Of a stretch of 38,994 nt of DNA, positions 32,237 through 38,994 are shown in pieces. The position numbers and the translations under genes were made by a program. The notes under the pieces were generated by a model. The model worked only from the letters and a program-made list of their open reading frames with translations. It was not told the DNA's origin and made no database searches. The stretch's first letter is position 1; every line of letters starts with the position of its first letter. Location: assembly GCF_040779325.2 (NCBI RefSeq), contig NZ_JBFONT020000016.1, forward strand, positions 1 through 38,994. Direction: 5' to 3'. The stretch is from Aestuariibius violaceus. GTDB taxonomy: Bacteria > Pseudomonadota > Alphaproteobacteria > Rhodobacterales > Rhodobacteraceae.

Positions 32237-32508
32237 GGCTTTTGACCCGCGAAGAAGACCGTTGCCTTTTTTAAGATCTACCTCTCCTCCTTGAGGATAC
32301 GGTTCTCGCGTCGAAGTCGTTCATTCTCACGGGCCAGTTCGAGGTCCTTGTCCGACACCAAATCCGCGTCGCGATGCGCCGTGACCCACTTGTTCAGTGT
32401 CGAAAGCCCCACGCCTAAATCAGATGCCACCTGCTTGCGTGTCAGCCCGCTGGTCAGCGCGATCCACACCGCATCAGACCGGAATTCGTCTGTCCGTTTC
32501 AGTCCCAT
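32233..32508 (-). pseudogene. IS3 OrfA with premature stop
   Basis: ATG 32508 gives MGLKRTDEFRSDAVWIALTS with an HTH_Tnp_1 domain (RKQVASDLGVGLSTLNKWV) and a leucine-zipper-like tail (LARENERLRRENRILKEER). It then meets TAG at 32280-32278. Past that codon the same frame continues with ILKKATVFFAGQKP and a TGA overlapping orfB. This is the standard end of OrfA in this group, where the interrupted residue is normally Glu (GAG). The A6G slippery run (TTAAAAAAGG) lies beyond the TAG, so neither full OrfA nor OrfAB can be made without suppression. Confidence 0.85.
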
Positions 32509-32571
32509 AGTTAGTCTCCTTTGCTGCAATAAATGCTATCAAAGGAGCGGCATCAAACCGCGACACGTCCA

Positions 32572-32893
32572 ACACTGGAGCTTCCGCGAGATGGAGATCT
32601 TCAATGATCACGTCGGGCGATCGGAAGACAAAGCGGAGGGCGCTGGCGATCACGGCCTCGTGCGGGCCTACTTCGATTGGAATCCCATGCCGGAGGAAAT
32701 CGATACTGTCTAAATGTTTCAAGCCCAATTTGTCCCGCTTAATCGAACGTTTAGCTTTGAGGTTGACGTTTAAGTCCCGAAAAAAAAATTGTCTACGATA
32801 TTGGGTCCCATTATCGTTACCGCTCCGGCGGGTAATTTCGGCGGAGCGACCTGTCTGTGCTGAACTGGCTGAACTCAAACATAGGAGTTCAGC
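32572..32893. other. Region between the IS3 element and the recombinase gene
   Basis: 322 bases. Frames open on both strands to about 32713 (for example FREMEIFNDHVGRSEDKAEG on plus) stop without any recognised family; perhaps a gene fragment cut by the IS. A run of nine A (around 32780) is followed by the likely promoter, and AGGAG (32883-32887) precedes the recombinase start. Confidence 0.4.
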
Positions 32894-33868
32894 ATGTCCC
32901 GCTTCGATCACACCGCCTTCGTCAACTCGCGCCGCGATGAGCGCAGCCTTGGTCACCATACGCTCCGGGCCTACGCCCAGGATCTGCGCACCTTCGCCCG
33001 TTTCACCAAGGCGCACCACCTCAGTGACCCACTATCGAAAGACGACATCCTCGCCTACCACCGCCATCTGCGTGATGAACTTGGCGCCAAGCCAGCGACC
33101 ATCGAGCGGCGTCTTGTGACCCTCAAGTCGTACTATGCCTGGCGCGCAGATCGGAACAGCGCCCTTCCCTCCCCATTCGCCGACGTCCGTATCTCTGTGA
33201 GGATGCCGCGCCCCATCGACCGAGAGACGCTCAAAGCGGTTCTCGAGTATGGCGAAGGTCAAAGCGCTATGCAGCCGATGTCTGGCACAGACACGACGGC
33301 GCCGGCCTCGCAGAGTGCCGTCACGCTCCTGATCATCAAGCTGCTGATCGTCACAGGGTTGCGGATCAGCGAACTGACAAATCTGAAGGTCAGCGACGTG
33401 TCGCCGGACGGCAGTCAGATTCTCGTAAATGGCAAGGGCAGCAAGGAGCGGATCGTGTTCGTGCCGAACCAGCAACTGCAAGAGGACTTTCGACGCTTTT
33501 GTCAGATACGTTCCAAAGACGGCTCGACTGCCTCGCCGCTGTTCCTCAACATGGCCGGGCGCCGGCTCCGCGCGGCAACCTTCCGAAAGCGGCTGCGGAC
33601 ACTATCGAAACGTCTCGGTATCGAACACCACCTGACCCCGCACCGGTTCCGGCACTCGGCCGCGACGCTCCTGATCGAAGAGGGTATCGACATCCGTATG
33701 GTCCAGGCGCTCCTTGGACACGCAAACCTCAAAACGACGGAAATATATGTGCGGGTTTCGAACCAGGCACTGCGATGCGCGTTGGAGCGGGTGGATATTC
33801 TAGATGTGCTCAGAAATTTACGTGGAACGCAGATCGTAGCTAAGCGTGCTAGGCTTCAGCCTCAATAG
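32894..33868 (+). CDS. Tyrosine recombinase / phage-type integrase
   Basis: 324 residues. A SAM-like N-terminal DNA-binding domain (HTLRAYAQDLRTFARFTKAHH...ATIERRLVTLKSYYAW) precedes a catalytic domain. The catalytic residues are Arg in GLRISELTNLK, Lys in VNGKGSKERIV, HRFRH, His in LLGHANLKTTEIY, and the nucleophile Tyr in TEIYVRV. All are present. It is XerC/D-like in size. It sits directly before the Qat operon, so it may have mobilised that defence island or the neighbouring IS-bounded block; no att repeats were identified. A good AGGAG site precedes ATG 32894. Confidence 0.92.
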   Translation: MSRFDHTAFVNSRRDERSLGHHTLRAYAQDLRTFARFTKAHHLSDPLSKDDILAYHRHLRDELGAKPATIERRLVTLKSYYAWRADRNSALPSPFADVRISVRMPRPIDRETLKAVLEYGEGQSAMQPMSGTDTTAPASQSAVTLLIIKLLIVTGLRISELTNLKVSDVSPDGSQILVNGKGSKERIVFVPNQQLQEDFRRFCQIRSKDGSTASPLFLNMAGRRLRAATFRKRLRTLSKRLGIEHHLTPHRFRHSAATLLIEEGIDIRMVQALLGHANLKTTEIYVRVSNQALRCALERVDILDVLRNLRGTQIVAKRARLQPQ

Positions 33869-34072
33869 GCTTTCACGTGTCATATGTAGAAAGTAATTCA
33901 AGTACATGGGGGATCGCAATAATCGGTCGTTCGCTCTATCGTGGAAATCGACGAACAATGGATCCTATCAATCTCATGACCGCCAACCTCAAATTTCCGA
34001 AATACGTCGCTGATGGCGCGGTTCCGAACTACAACGTTAGCTTCCATAGCTCATGAATGCGGAGCCGATTGG

Positions 34073-35893
34073 ATGTGGTCTGACAATGAAACGACAATCG
34101 ACCTGCTTAACTACGGCGAGGCGGTCGGGCTGGTAACAGACCTCCTCGCACGTGAGGATCTTCGGCCCCTCTCGGTTGGCCTCTTCGGGGGATGGGGTGC
34201 CGGAAAAAGCTCGCTCTCAAAGATGGTCGTGCAAGACCTCATGAACGCGGAGGGCGCCCCATACATCGTCGTCGAGTTCGACGCGTGGCTATACCAGGAC
34301 TTCGATGATGCCCGCGCGGCACTTTTGGAGAAGATTTCGCAGGCGCTCTACGCCTCGGCGAAGGAGTCCGAGACCGGAACGGAGAAGGCGGTTTCGCTTC
34401 TCAGGCGCGTGAACAAACTTCGCGTCCTCGGTCTCTTGGCAGAAGGTGGAGCCGCGTTCCTAGGAGCACCGACTTTCGGCATCCTCAGCAGGGGAATTGA
34501 AGGGCTCGGCGATATTGGATCAGGCGAGGGCGACGGTGAGGACGTCGAAGCTGTTCGTAAGGCTAGCGAGGACGTTACGAAGAAGACGAAGGGGCTTCTT
34601 GATCCCGAGCAGAAACGCAGCCCCCCGCAGGAGATCGAGCAGTTCCGGCGTGAACTGGAAGAGCTACTGAGGGAACTCGGCAAGACGCTCGTCGTGTTCA
34701 TCGACAACCTTGATCGGTGCCTCCCCCGCAATACGATTCTGACCCTCGAGGCGGTACGTCTCTTCCTGTTCGTACCGGGCACCGCATTCGTCGTCGCCGC
34801 CGACGAGGATATGGTTCGGCTAGCCGTCGCCGAGCACTACAAAGCTACTGCGGATCGACTGGTCACCGACTATCTCGACAAGCTCGTCCAGTTTCCGATC
34901 CGCGTCCCACGGGTCGGCGTCGCCGAGGTGCGTGCGTATCTCATCGCACTCCTGATCTCGCAACCCACCGACGCCAGCCGTGCTCTGTCACCCGAACATC
35001 GGAGAGTGGTGACCAGTGCCCTCGTCGAAAACCTTCAAAACACATGGAAGGATGGGCCACTTGGGTTGAGGGCTCTGGAAGAAGCGCTCGCCAGCGGCGT
35101 GCCCCCAACCCCGGACCAGGGGCAAGTCCTCGTGGAAGCGGTTCAGATCGCGGAACGACTCGCGCCGCTTCTAGCGACTTCCGCGAGGGTGGGGGGCAAC
35201 CCGCGTATCGTGAAGCGAATGCTCAACACGGTGCGAATGCGTCTCTCCGTGGCCCAGCGTCGGCAAATGCCTCTCAACGAGGCTTTGCTTGCGAAGATGG
35301 CCCTGTTCGAACGCTGCATGGGGGAGGCGGCAACTAACGTCCTCCTGACTGAGATTGGCAACGCTAAAGACGGGAAACCTGAACTGCTCGGCATGTTGGA
35401 AGCTGATGCCGGCAAGGAATCCCCGTCCGCGGAGCTGCCGAAGGAATGGCAGAAACCGGGCGAGGCGGAGTTCGTGCGTGGGTGGATCGAACTGGAGCCG
35501 AAGCTGGCTGACGTCGACCTTCGGCCGGTGGCCTACCTCACTCGTGAGCTGAAGCCGCTTCGGGTATCTACTGAAGGCCTCAGCACCGCCGGTGAGACGG
35601 CTTTGCGAGCTCTCTTGAAAGCTCGGAGTTCCACGTCCCCGACAGTCAAAAAGGTGCTTGACGAAACGCTCCTGGACGAGCGGCCGTTGGTCATGAGGGC
35701 ACTCATCGAACATCTAGGGAGAGAGTCCGATTGGAAGTCGGCTCCCACTGGTTTCTTTGGCACGATAGCCCTCGCGGACTACGACGATGATGCTGCGGGA
35801 GACTTCGCTACGTTCATTCGATCCCGCAATTTTGCGAAGAAGCCGAAGTGGTTGAGTGCCGCGTTGAAGAACAAGAGTTGGTGGGCTGACTGA
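34073..35893 (+). CDS. qatA: QatA, KAP-family P-loop NTPase of the Qat anti-phage system
   Basis: 606 residues from ATG 34073, chosen because GGAG lies eight bases upstream and the protein then starts MWSDNETTIDLLNYGEA. ATG 34013 would add 20 residues without a ribosome-binding site. It has the Walker A GGWGAGKSS (39-47), the KAP-typical VVEFDAWLYQ, and a Walker B TLVVFIDNLDRCLP. There is a Gly-rich hydrophobic insertion (LLAEGGAAFLGAPTFGILSRG). KAP ATPases couple ATP hydrolysis to membrane-associated defence. The four-gene order KAP ATPase, unknown, QueC-like, TatD-like defines the Qat system. TGATG overlap with qatB. Confidence 0.9.
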   Translation: MWSDNETTIDLLNYGEAVGLVTDLLAREDLRPLSVGLFGGWGAGKSSLSKMVVQDLMNAEGAPYIVVEFDAWLYQDFDDARAALLEKISQALYASAKESETGTEKAVSLLRRVNKLRVLGLLAEGGAAFLGAPTFGILSRGIEGLGDIGSGEGDGEDVEAVRKASEDVTKKTKGLLDPEQKRSPPQEIEQFRRELEELLRELGKTLVVFIDNLDRCLPRNTILTLEAVRLFLFVPGTAFVVAADEDMVRLAVAEHYKATADRLVTDYLDKLVQFPIRVPRVGVAEVRAYLIALLISQPTDASRALSPEHRRVVTSALVENLQNTWKDGPLGLRALEEALASGVPPTPDQGQVLVEAVQIAERLAPLLATSARVGGNPRIVKRMLNTVRMRLSVAQRRQMPLNEALLAKMALFERCMGEAATNVLLTEIGNAKDGKPELLGMLEADAGKESPSAELPKEWQKPGEAEFVRGWIELEPKLADVDLRPVAYLTRELKPLRVSTEGLSTAGETALRALLKARSSTSPTVKKVLDETLLDERPLVMRALIEHLGRESDWKSAPTGFFGTIALADYDDDAAGDFATFIRSRNFAKKPKWLSAALKNKSWWAD

Positions 35894-36657
35894 TGGGCAC
35901 CTCGAAGGATGGCTCGGGATCGAATGATCGATCACCTCTCGTACCCGAGCACGCGGATGCCGAACCGGGAAAGCCCCTCCCTCCACGGGAGCCCAACGCG
36001 CTGCGTAGCTATAGGAACTCAGTGACGCGCTACATTCGCAGCGGCAGTACCGATGATCGGCGCGCCGTTCTCGGGAACTATGCACGCAATGCCGTAGGCA
36101 CCTCCTCGTACGGATACAGACGGCAGGGGGCCAATGCTCGATCCGGTGCCGCGGGCATCGCCGGGATCGGCGACCTCAGTCGTGGTGGGACTGGACAGGA
36201 AGCAACCGGACGCGATCTCCGCTCAGCGATCGGCAGGCCGGTCGAAGAAGCCGCCCAAATCATTGCCGACGCTGTAGCTCCAGAGGGCCAAGATCGCGAC
36301 GAAGTGCGCGCCGCCATCCAGGATGCGATCTGCCAGGTGTTATCTGAGCAGGACACATTCGATCCGTCGGCGATGACCGAAGACCAGTTCCACGATCTCC
36401 TAGCCGTGTACGTGACCACCTGCGTCTTCCACGATCTGTGGTTCCGCGAGGCGGGAGCGTCTGTGAACCGGAACGCATCACCGGAAGCTCTGATGGATCG
36501 CGAGAACGACCTCAGAGAGACGGTCAGGGCGACGGTAGACAACGTGCTTTCTCAACGCGGCGGCATGCCGGTTTCGCAGATGTCTGCCAATGACCTTCGC
36601 GACCTTCAGCTCGATGTGGTGAGGGGAACACTCGAGATATGGGAGAGCGACGAATGA
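35893..36657 (+). CDS. qatB: QatB, Qat system protein of unknown fold
   Basis: 254 residues. A disordered charged N-terminus (1-40) is followed by RSYRNSVTRYIRSGSTDDRRAVLGNYARNAVG, a Gly-rich patch (GIAGIGDLSRGG) and a helical C-terminal half (EEAAQIIADAV...DTFDPSAMTEDQFHDLLAVYVTT). It has no recognisable catalytic motif, as for QatB proteins generally. It starts within the qatA stop (TGATG) and ends in an ATGA overlap with qatC, so it is translationally coupled on both sides. The identification rests on position between qatA and qatC plus the general pattern. Confidence 0.83.
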   Translation: MGTSKDGSGSNDRSPLVPEHADAEPGKPLPPREPNALRSYRNSVTRYIRSGSTDDRRAVLGNYARNAVGTSSYGYRRQGANARSGAAGIAGIGDLSRGGTGQEATGRDLRSAIGRPVEEAAQIIADAVAPEGQDRDEVRAAIQDAICQVLSEQDTFDPSAMTEDQFHDLLAVYVTTCVFHDLWFREAGASVNRNASPEALMDRENDLRETVRATVDNVLSQRGGMPVSQMSANDLRDLQLDVVRGTLEIWESDE

Positions 36658-37988
36658 CGAATGTGGCTTGCCTCGCAGAACCGGCAGCCCTTCGCTCCTC
36701 GAACGCGGATCGCCGTGTTCGCCTGTTTGGCCCTCGCAAGGACGTCCCTGATGCTGCGGCGACGGGAGTGCGGCTCTACGATCAGATGCGTCGCCTCGAG
36801 GGGACGATCTCAGCTAAGGCGTTCGACTTCCTGTCGATCGCCCTCTCTGCCGTGACGGCCGACGTATTCGTGCCTCGCGCCAGTGCCCCGAACGGCTTCT
36901 CGCGCAAGATCGAGTTGACTACGAGCGTACAGCAGCCGGAATTCTGGAAAGCCCAAGCGAGCGATCTCGAAGAGTCTCTCAACTTCCTGACCGGCGATCT
37001 CTGGAAGATGAGTTTCGTCGGCGAGGGCCGATCCGCTCCGACCGTGGCATCGCGGAAGGGCTTGCGACAACGCACGAGACTTCTCGACTCGAACTGTGTC
37101 TGTCTCTTCTCCGGCGGCCTCGATAGTCTGCTCGGCGCCATCGACTTGATCGAGGATGCCAACAGATCGCCGTTCTTGGTCAGTCGCGAGAGCACCGGGG
37201 ACAAGCAGTTTCAGACCTATCTTCGGAGCCTCCTTCCTTCGCGTCCGCACCTCGGGGCGAACGACGCACTGCGGGGCCCTGAGCGACAGTACGGCGCCTA
37301 TGCAAGGGAAGATACCACGCGAGCGCGTAGTCTACTCTTCCTGGCCATGGGCGCATGTGTGGCGTCCGCAATTGCTGAGCGCGACGGACTCCTCTTATCC
37401 ACTGGTAGAGTTCCGCTCTACATCCCCGAGAACGGCTTCATCGCCCTCAACCCGCCGCTCAGCCCGCGAAGAGTAGGAGCGCTTAGCACGCGAACGGCGC
37501 ATCCCGAGTTCCTGTCGGGCATCCAGCGCATCCTGGACGCAGGAAGCATCCCCGTTTCGATCGAGAACCCCTTCCGACACCTGACAAAGGGCGAAATGCT
37601 CAGAGGCAGCTCGAACGCATCGCTCGCGCACAGGCTGGCGTCGAACACCGTGTCCTGTGGCCGATGGAAGCGGAAGCGGATGCAGTGCGGGCACTGCGTT
37701 CCCTGTCTGATCCGACGGGCGGCATTCCACGCGAGCAGCGTCACCGACGGGACGCAATACTGGTTAGGTGATCTCAAGCAGGTGATGGACAAGCCCGACC
37801 GACGAGCCGATCTGCTCTCCGTCATCTACGCCATCAAACGGTCTCGGACGGAAAGCACTGCTCGATGGGTGATCCGCGCGGGAACCCTCCCTACGGACCC
37901 GAACGAGCGGGCGCAGCTCCTTCAGATCGTTGAGCGAGGGCGGGACGAACTCGCTGCGTTCATCCGCTCCGGGGGCGTAGCCGTATGA
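36654..37988 (+). CDS. qatC: QatC, QueC-like PP-loop ATPase
   Basis: 444 residues from ATG 36654 (ATGA overlap with qatB; an upstream start codon at 36639 is not needed). The PP-loop SGGLDSLLGAIDL (153 onward) and a C-terminal zinc site CGRW...QCGHCVPCLIRRAAFH match 7-cyano-7-deazaguanine synthase (QueC). The protein is about twice as long as QueC, with a separate N-terminal domain (1-140), as in defence-linked QatC. By analogy with related systems it may attach a deazaguanine-like modification to a protein or nucleic acid. No other queuosine genes are nearby, so a housekeeping role is unlikely. Confidence 0.9.
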   Translation: MTNVACLAEPAALRSSNADRRVRLFGPRKDVPDAAATGVRLYDQMRRLEGTISAKAFDFLSIALSAVTADVFVPRASAPNGFSRKIELTTSVQQPEFWKAQASDLEESLNFLTGDLWKMSFVGEGRSAPTVASRKGLRQRTRLLDSNCVCLFSGGLDSLLGAIDLIEDANRSPFLVSRESTGDKQFQTYLRSLLPSRPHLGANDALRGPERQYGAYAREDTTRARSLLFLAMGACVASAIAERDGLLLSTGRVPLYIPENGFIALNPPLSPRRVGALSTRTAHPEFLSGIQRILDAGSIPVSIENPFRHLTKGEMLRGSSNASLAHRLASNTVSCGRWKRKRMQCGHCVPCLIRRAAFHASSVTDGTQYWLGDLKQVMDKPDRRADLLSVIYAIKRSRTESTARWVIRAGTLPTDPNERAQLLQIVERGRDELAAFIRSGGVAV

Positions 37989-38719
37989 TCGATTTCCATT
38001 GCCATCTCGATCTCTACCCGAAGCCGCAGACGATCATCGAGAGGGCGGACCAGTCCGGCGTCTACGTTCTGTCGGTTACGACGATTCCGAAGGCATGGCC
38101 GGGCACGAAACGGTTGGCGAAAGGGCGACGGCGCATCCGCACGGCGTTGGGATTCCATCCAGAACTCGCGCACGAGCGGTATAGCGAGCTCGGACTGTTC
38201 GATACGTTGATCAACGAAGCCTCGTACGTCGGGGAGGTTGGGCTCGATGGCTCCAAGCATCTTCGAGAGCACGCTTCTCTTCAGCGGAAGGTCTTTGCCC
38301 ACGTTCTGAAAGCGACCGAGCGCGCCGGGGGTCGTGTCATGTCAATCCACAGTCGTGGTGCGGCTGATGAAGTTCTCGAGCTGCTCCGCCCCCGCGACGC
38401 CGGTGTGCCGGTTCTACACTGGTTCACTGGTGGGCCGTGCGAGTTACAGAATGCGATCAATGCAGGGTGCTGGTTTTCAATCGGTCCCGCCATGCTGAAA
38501 AGTAAGGCGGGAAGGGAACGCGCGGCAGCTATGCCCCGGAACCGCCTTCTTCCCGAGTCCGACGGGCCATTTGGGAAAGTAGGGCGCAAGATACTTGAAC
38601 CGCTTGATGCCGGCCAAATTGTTCCAGTACTTTCTGAACTATGGGCTGAGCCTGTCAGTGTTGTTCGGTATCAGCTAATGGAGAACCTGAGAACTATCGC
38701 AAGATTCACTCGGCATTAA
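37985..38719 (+). CDS. qatD: QatD, TatD-family metal-dependent DNase
   Basis: 244 residues, TIM-barrel amidohydrolase fold of TatD: FHCHLD at the N-terminus (two metal-binding His), the Glu of YVGEVGLDGS, the His of MSIHSRGAA and VLHWFTGG, and the final Asp of LPESDGP. All metal ligands are present, so nuclease activity is expected. The start overlaps the qatC stop (ATGA). It is the last gene of the four-gene Qat operon; translation ends at TAA 38717-38719. Confidence 0.9.
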   Translation: MIDFHCHLDLYPKPQTIIERADQSGVYVLSVTTIPKAWPGTKRLAKGRRRIRTALGFHPELAHERYSELGLFDTLINEASYVGEVGLDGSKHLREHASLQRKVFAHVLKATERAGGRVMSIHSRGAADEVLELLRPRDAGVPVLHWFTGGPCELQNAINAGCWFSIGPAMLKSKAGRERAAAMPRNRLLPESDGPFGKVGRKILEPLDAGQIVPVLSELWAEPVSVVRYQLMENLRTIARFTRH

Positions 38720-38953
38720 TGCATTAAACTCGTGTCCGATAGCCCGCCACCGTGGTGTGATCGTCGTTGCGGGCCAGTATTGGGATAATCCGTAGTGGCC
38801 GCTTAGGGCTTTCACCACTCAGCCCCAAGTCGACCTTCACTTTCCATCACCATGCTGCAGTGCGGCCCAAAGCATGCGTAATTGGGCTGACCCTGCACTG
38901 AGGTCGAGCTCCCGATAGGATCACAGGCAAACTGTGAACAAGGGAGAATTCGA
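38720..38953 (+). ncRNA. Candidate left end and bridge-RNA region of a second IS110-type element
   Basis: 234 non-coding bases between qatD and the transposase start. It is GC-rich with several short self-complementary stretches, the position where IS110-group elements encode their bridge RNA. The exact element end and RNA limits are not visible to me. Confidence 0.4.
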
Positions 38954-38994
38954 ATGGAATACTATGCTGGCTTGGATGTGTCGCTGCGATCCTG
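38954..38994 (+). CDS. IS110-family transposase, 5' end only (runs off the window)
   Basis: ATG 38954 with AGGGAGA 13 bases upstream. The 13 readable residues, MEYYAGLDVSLRS, are the typical start of IS110/IS1111 transposases, with the first catalytic Asp in GLDVS. The rest lies beyond the window. It differs from the IS110-type gene at 3493. Confidence 0.8.
   Translation, partial: MEYYAGLDVSLRS

Larger units (their letters stand above)
31341..32571 (-). mobile_element. IS3-family insertion sequence (IS51/IS407-like), probably inactive
   Basis: Imperfect terminal inverted repeats (about 21 of 28 matching) start with TGGACCTGTC at 31341 and, on the other strand, TGGACGTGTC ending at 32571. 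It contains orfA and orfB in the usual order. A nonsense codon in orfA before the frameshift site should prevent the fused transposase. No clear target duplication is visible. It forms the right border of the low-GC antibiotic cluster. Confidence 0.85.

Noticed and set aside
31338..32575. Target-site duplication around the IS3 element
   Set aside because: The 3-4 bases outside the two ends do not match convincingly.
32474..33019. 181-residue minus-strand frame at the IS3/recombinase junction
   Set aside because: Crosses the IS end and the recombinase start; no family recognised. At most a gene fragment.
36654..37988. QueC for queuosine or 7-deazaguanine tRNA biosynthesis
   Set aside because: Twice the QueC length, inside the qatABCD operon, and no queD/queE/queF nearby.
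1..38994. CRISPR arrays, tRNA or rRNA genes
   Set aside because: No regularly spaced repeats, cloverleaf-like or rRNA-like sequence noticed by eye; short tRNAs could still be missed without a covariance search.

Overview
The window looks like an accessory region of a marine, Rhodobacterales-like alphaproteobacterium. The evidence is the GC-rich host-type genes, two proteins with the secreted Hint_2 domain, a DUF6778-type lipoprotein, an HWE-type histidine kinase, and DUF6152/DUF6644 neighbours. It is a mosaic of modules separated by insertion sequences (two IS110-type, one ISKra4, one IS3). No rRNA, tRNA or CRISPR array was seen.

Layout. 1-3045: remnant of a beta-propeller protein, a DUF6152/DUF6644 pair and a short-chain dehydrogenase. 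3493-4724: IS110-type element. 4725-9350: sulfotransferase, unknown gene, Hint protein broken by an in-frame stop, lipoprotein and an intact Hint paralogue. 9579-13880: histidine kinase and response regulator, then an overlapping Crp-like/KaiC-like/KaiB-like operon. 14398-18375: type VI secretion cargo module (DUF4123 chaperone, AHH-nuclease toxin with a membrane segment, Imm11-like immunity protein). 18508-19931: ISKra4 element. 20378-31214: antibiotic gene cluster. 31341-32571: IS3 element with a nonsense-mutated orfA. 32894-33868: tyrosine recombinase. 34073-38719: complete Qat anti-phage operon (qatABCD). 38720-38994: start of a second IS110-type element.

The main discovery is at 20378-31214: eight tightly packed minus-strand genes plus a LuxR-type regulator and a tryptophanyl-tRNA synthetase. 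The enzyme set matches the published chemistry of indolmycin, a tryptophanyl-tRNA synthetase inhibitor. It comprises a HisC-like aminotransferase, an MppJ-like 2-keto-acid C-methyltransferase, an NAD-type oxidoreductase, an MppP/Ind4-like PLP arginine oxidase, a divergent 2-hydroxyacid-dehydrogenase-like reductase with an overlapping small unknown protein, a phenylacetate-CoA-ligase-like (Ind3-like) enzyme, and a second methyltransferase. The synthetase is the expected self-resistance gene. It is preceded by what reads as a classic attenuator: a 16-residue leader peptide with tandem Trp codons, an intrinsic terminator, and a competing antiterminator. The resistance gene would therefore be switched on by the shortage of charged tRNA-Trp that the antibiotic causes. 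The cluster is visibly lower in GC than its surroundings and lies between two insertion sequences, which suggests horizontal acquisition.
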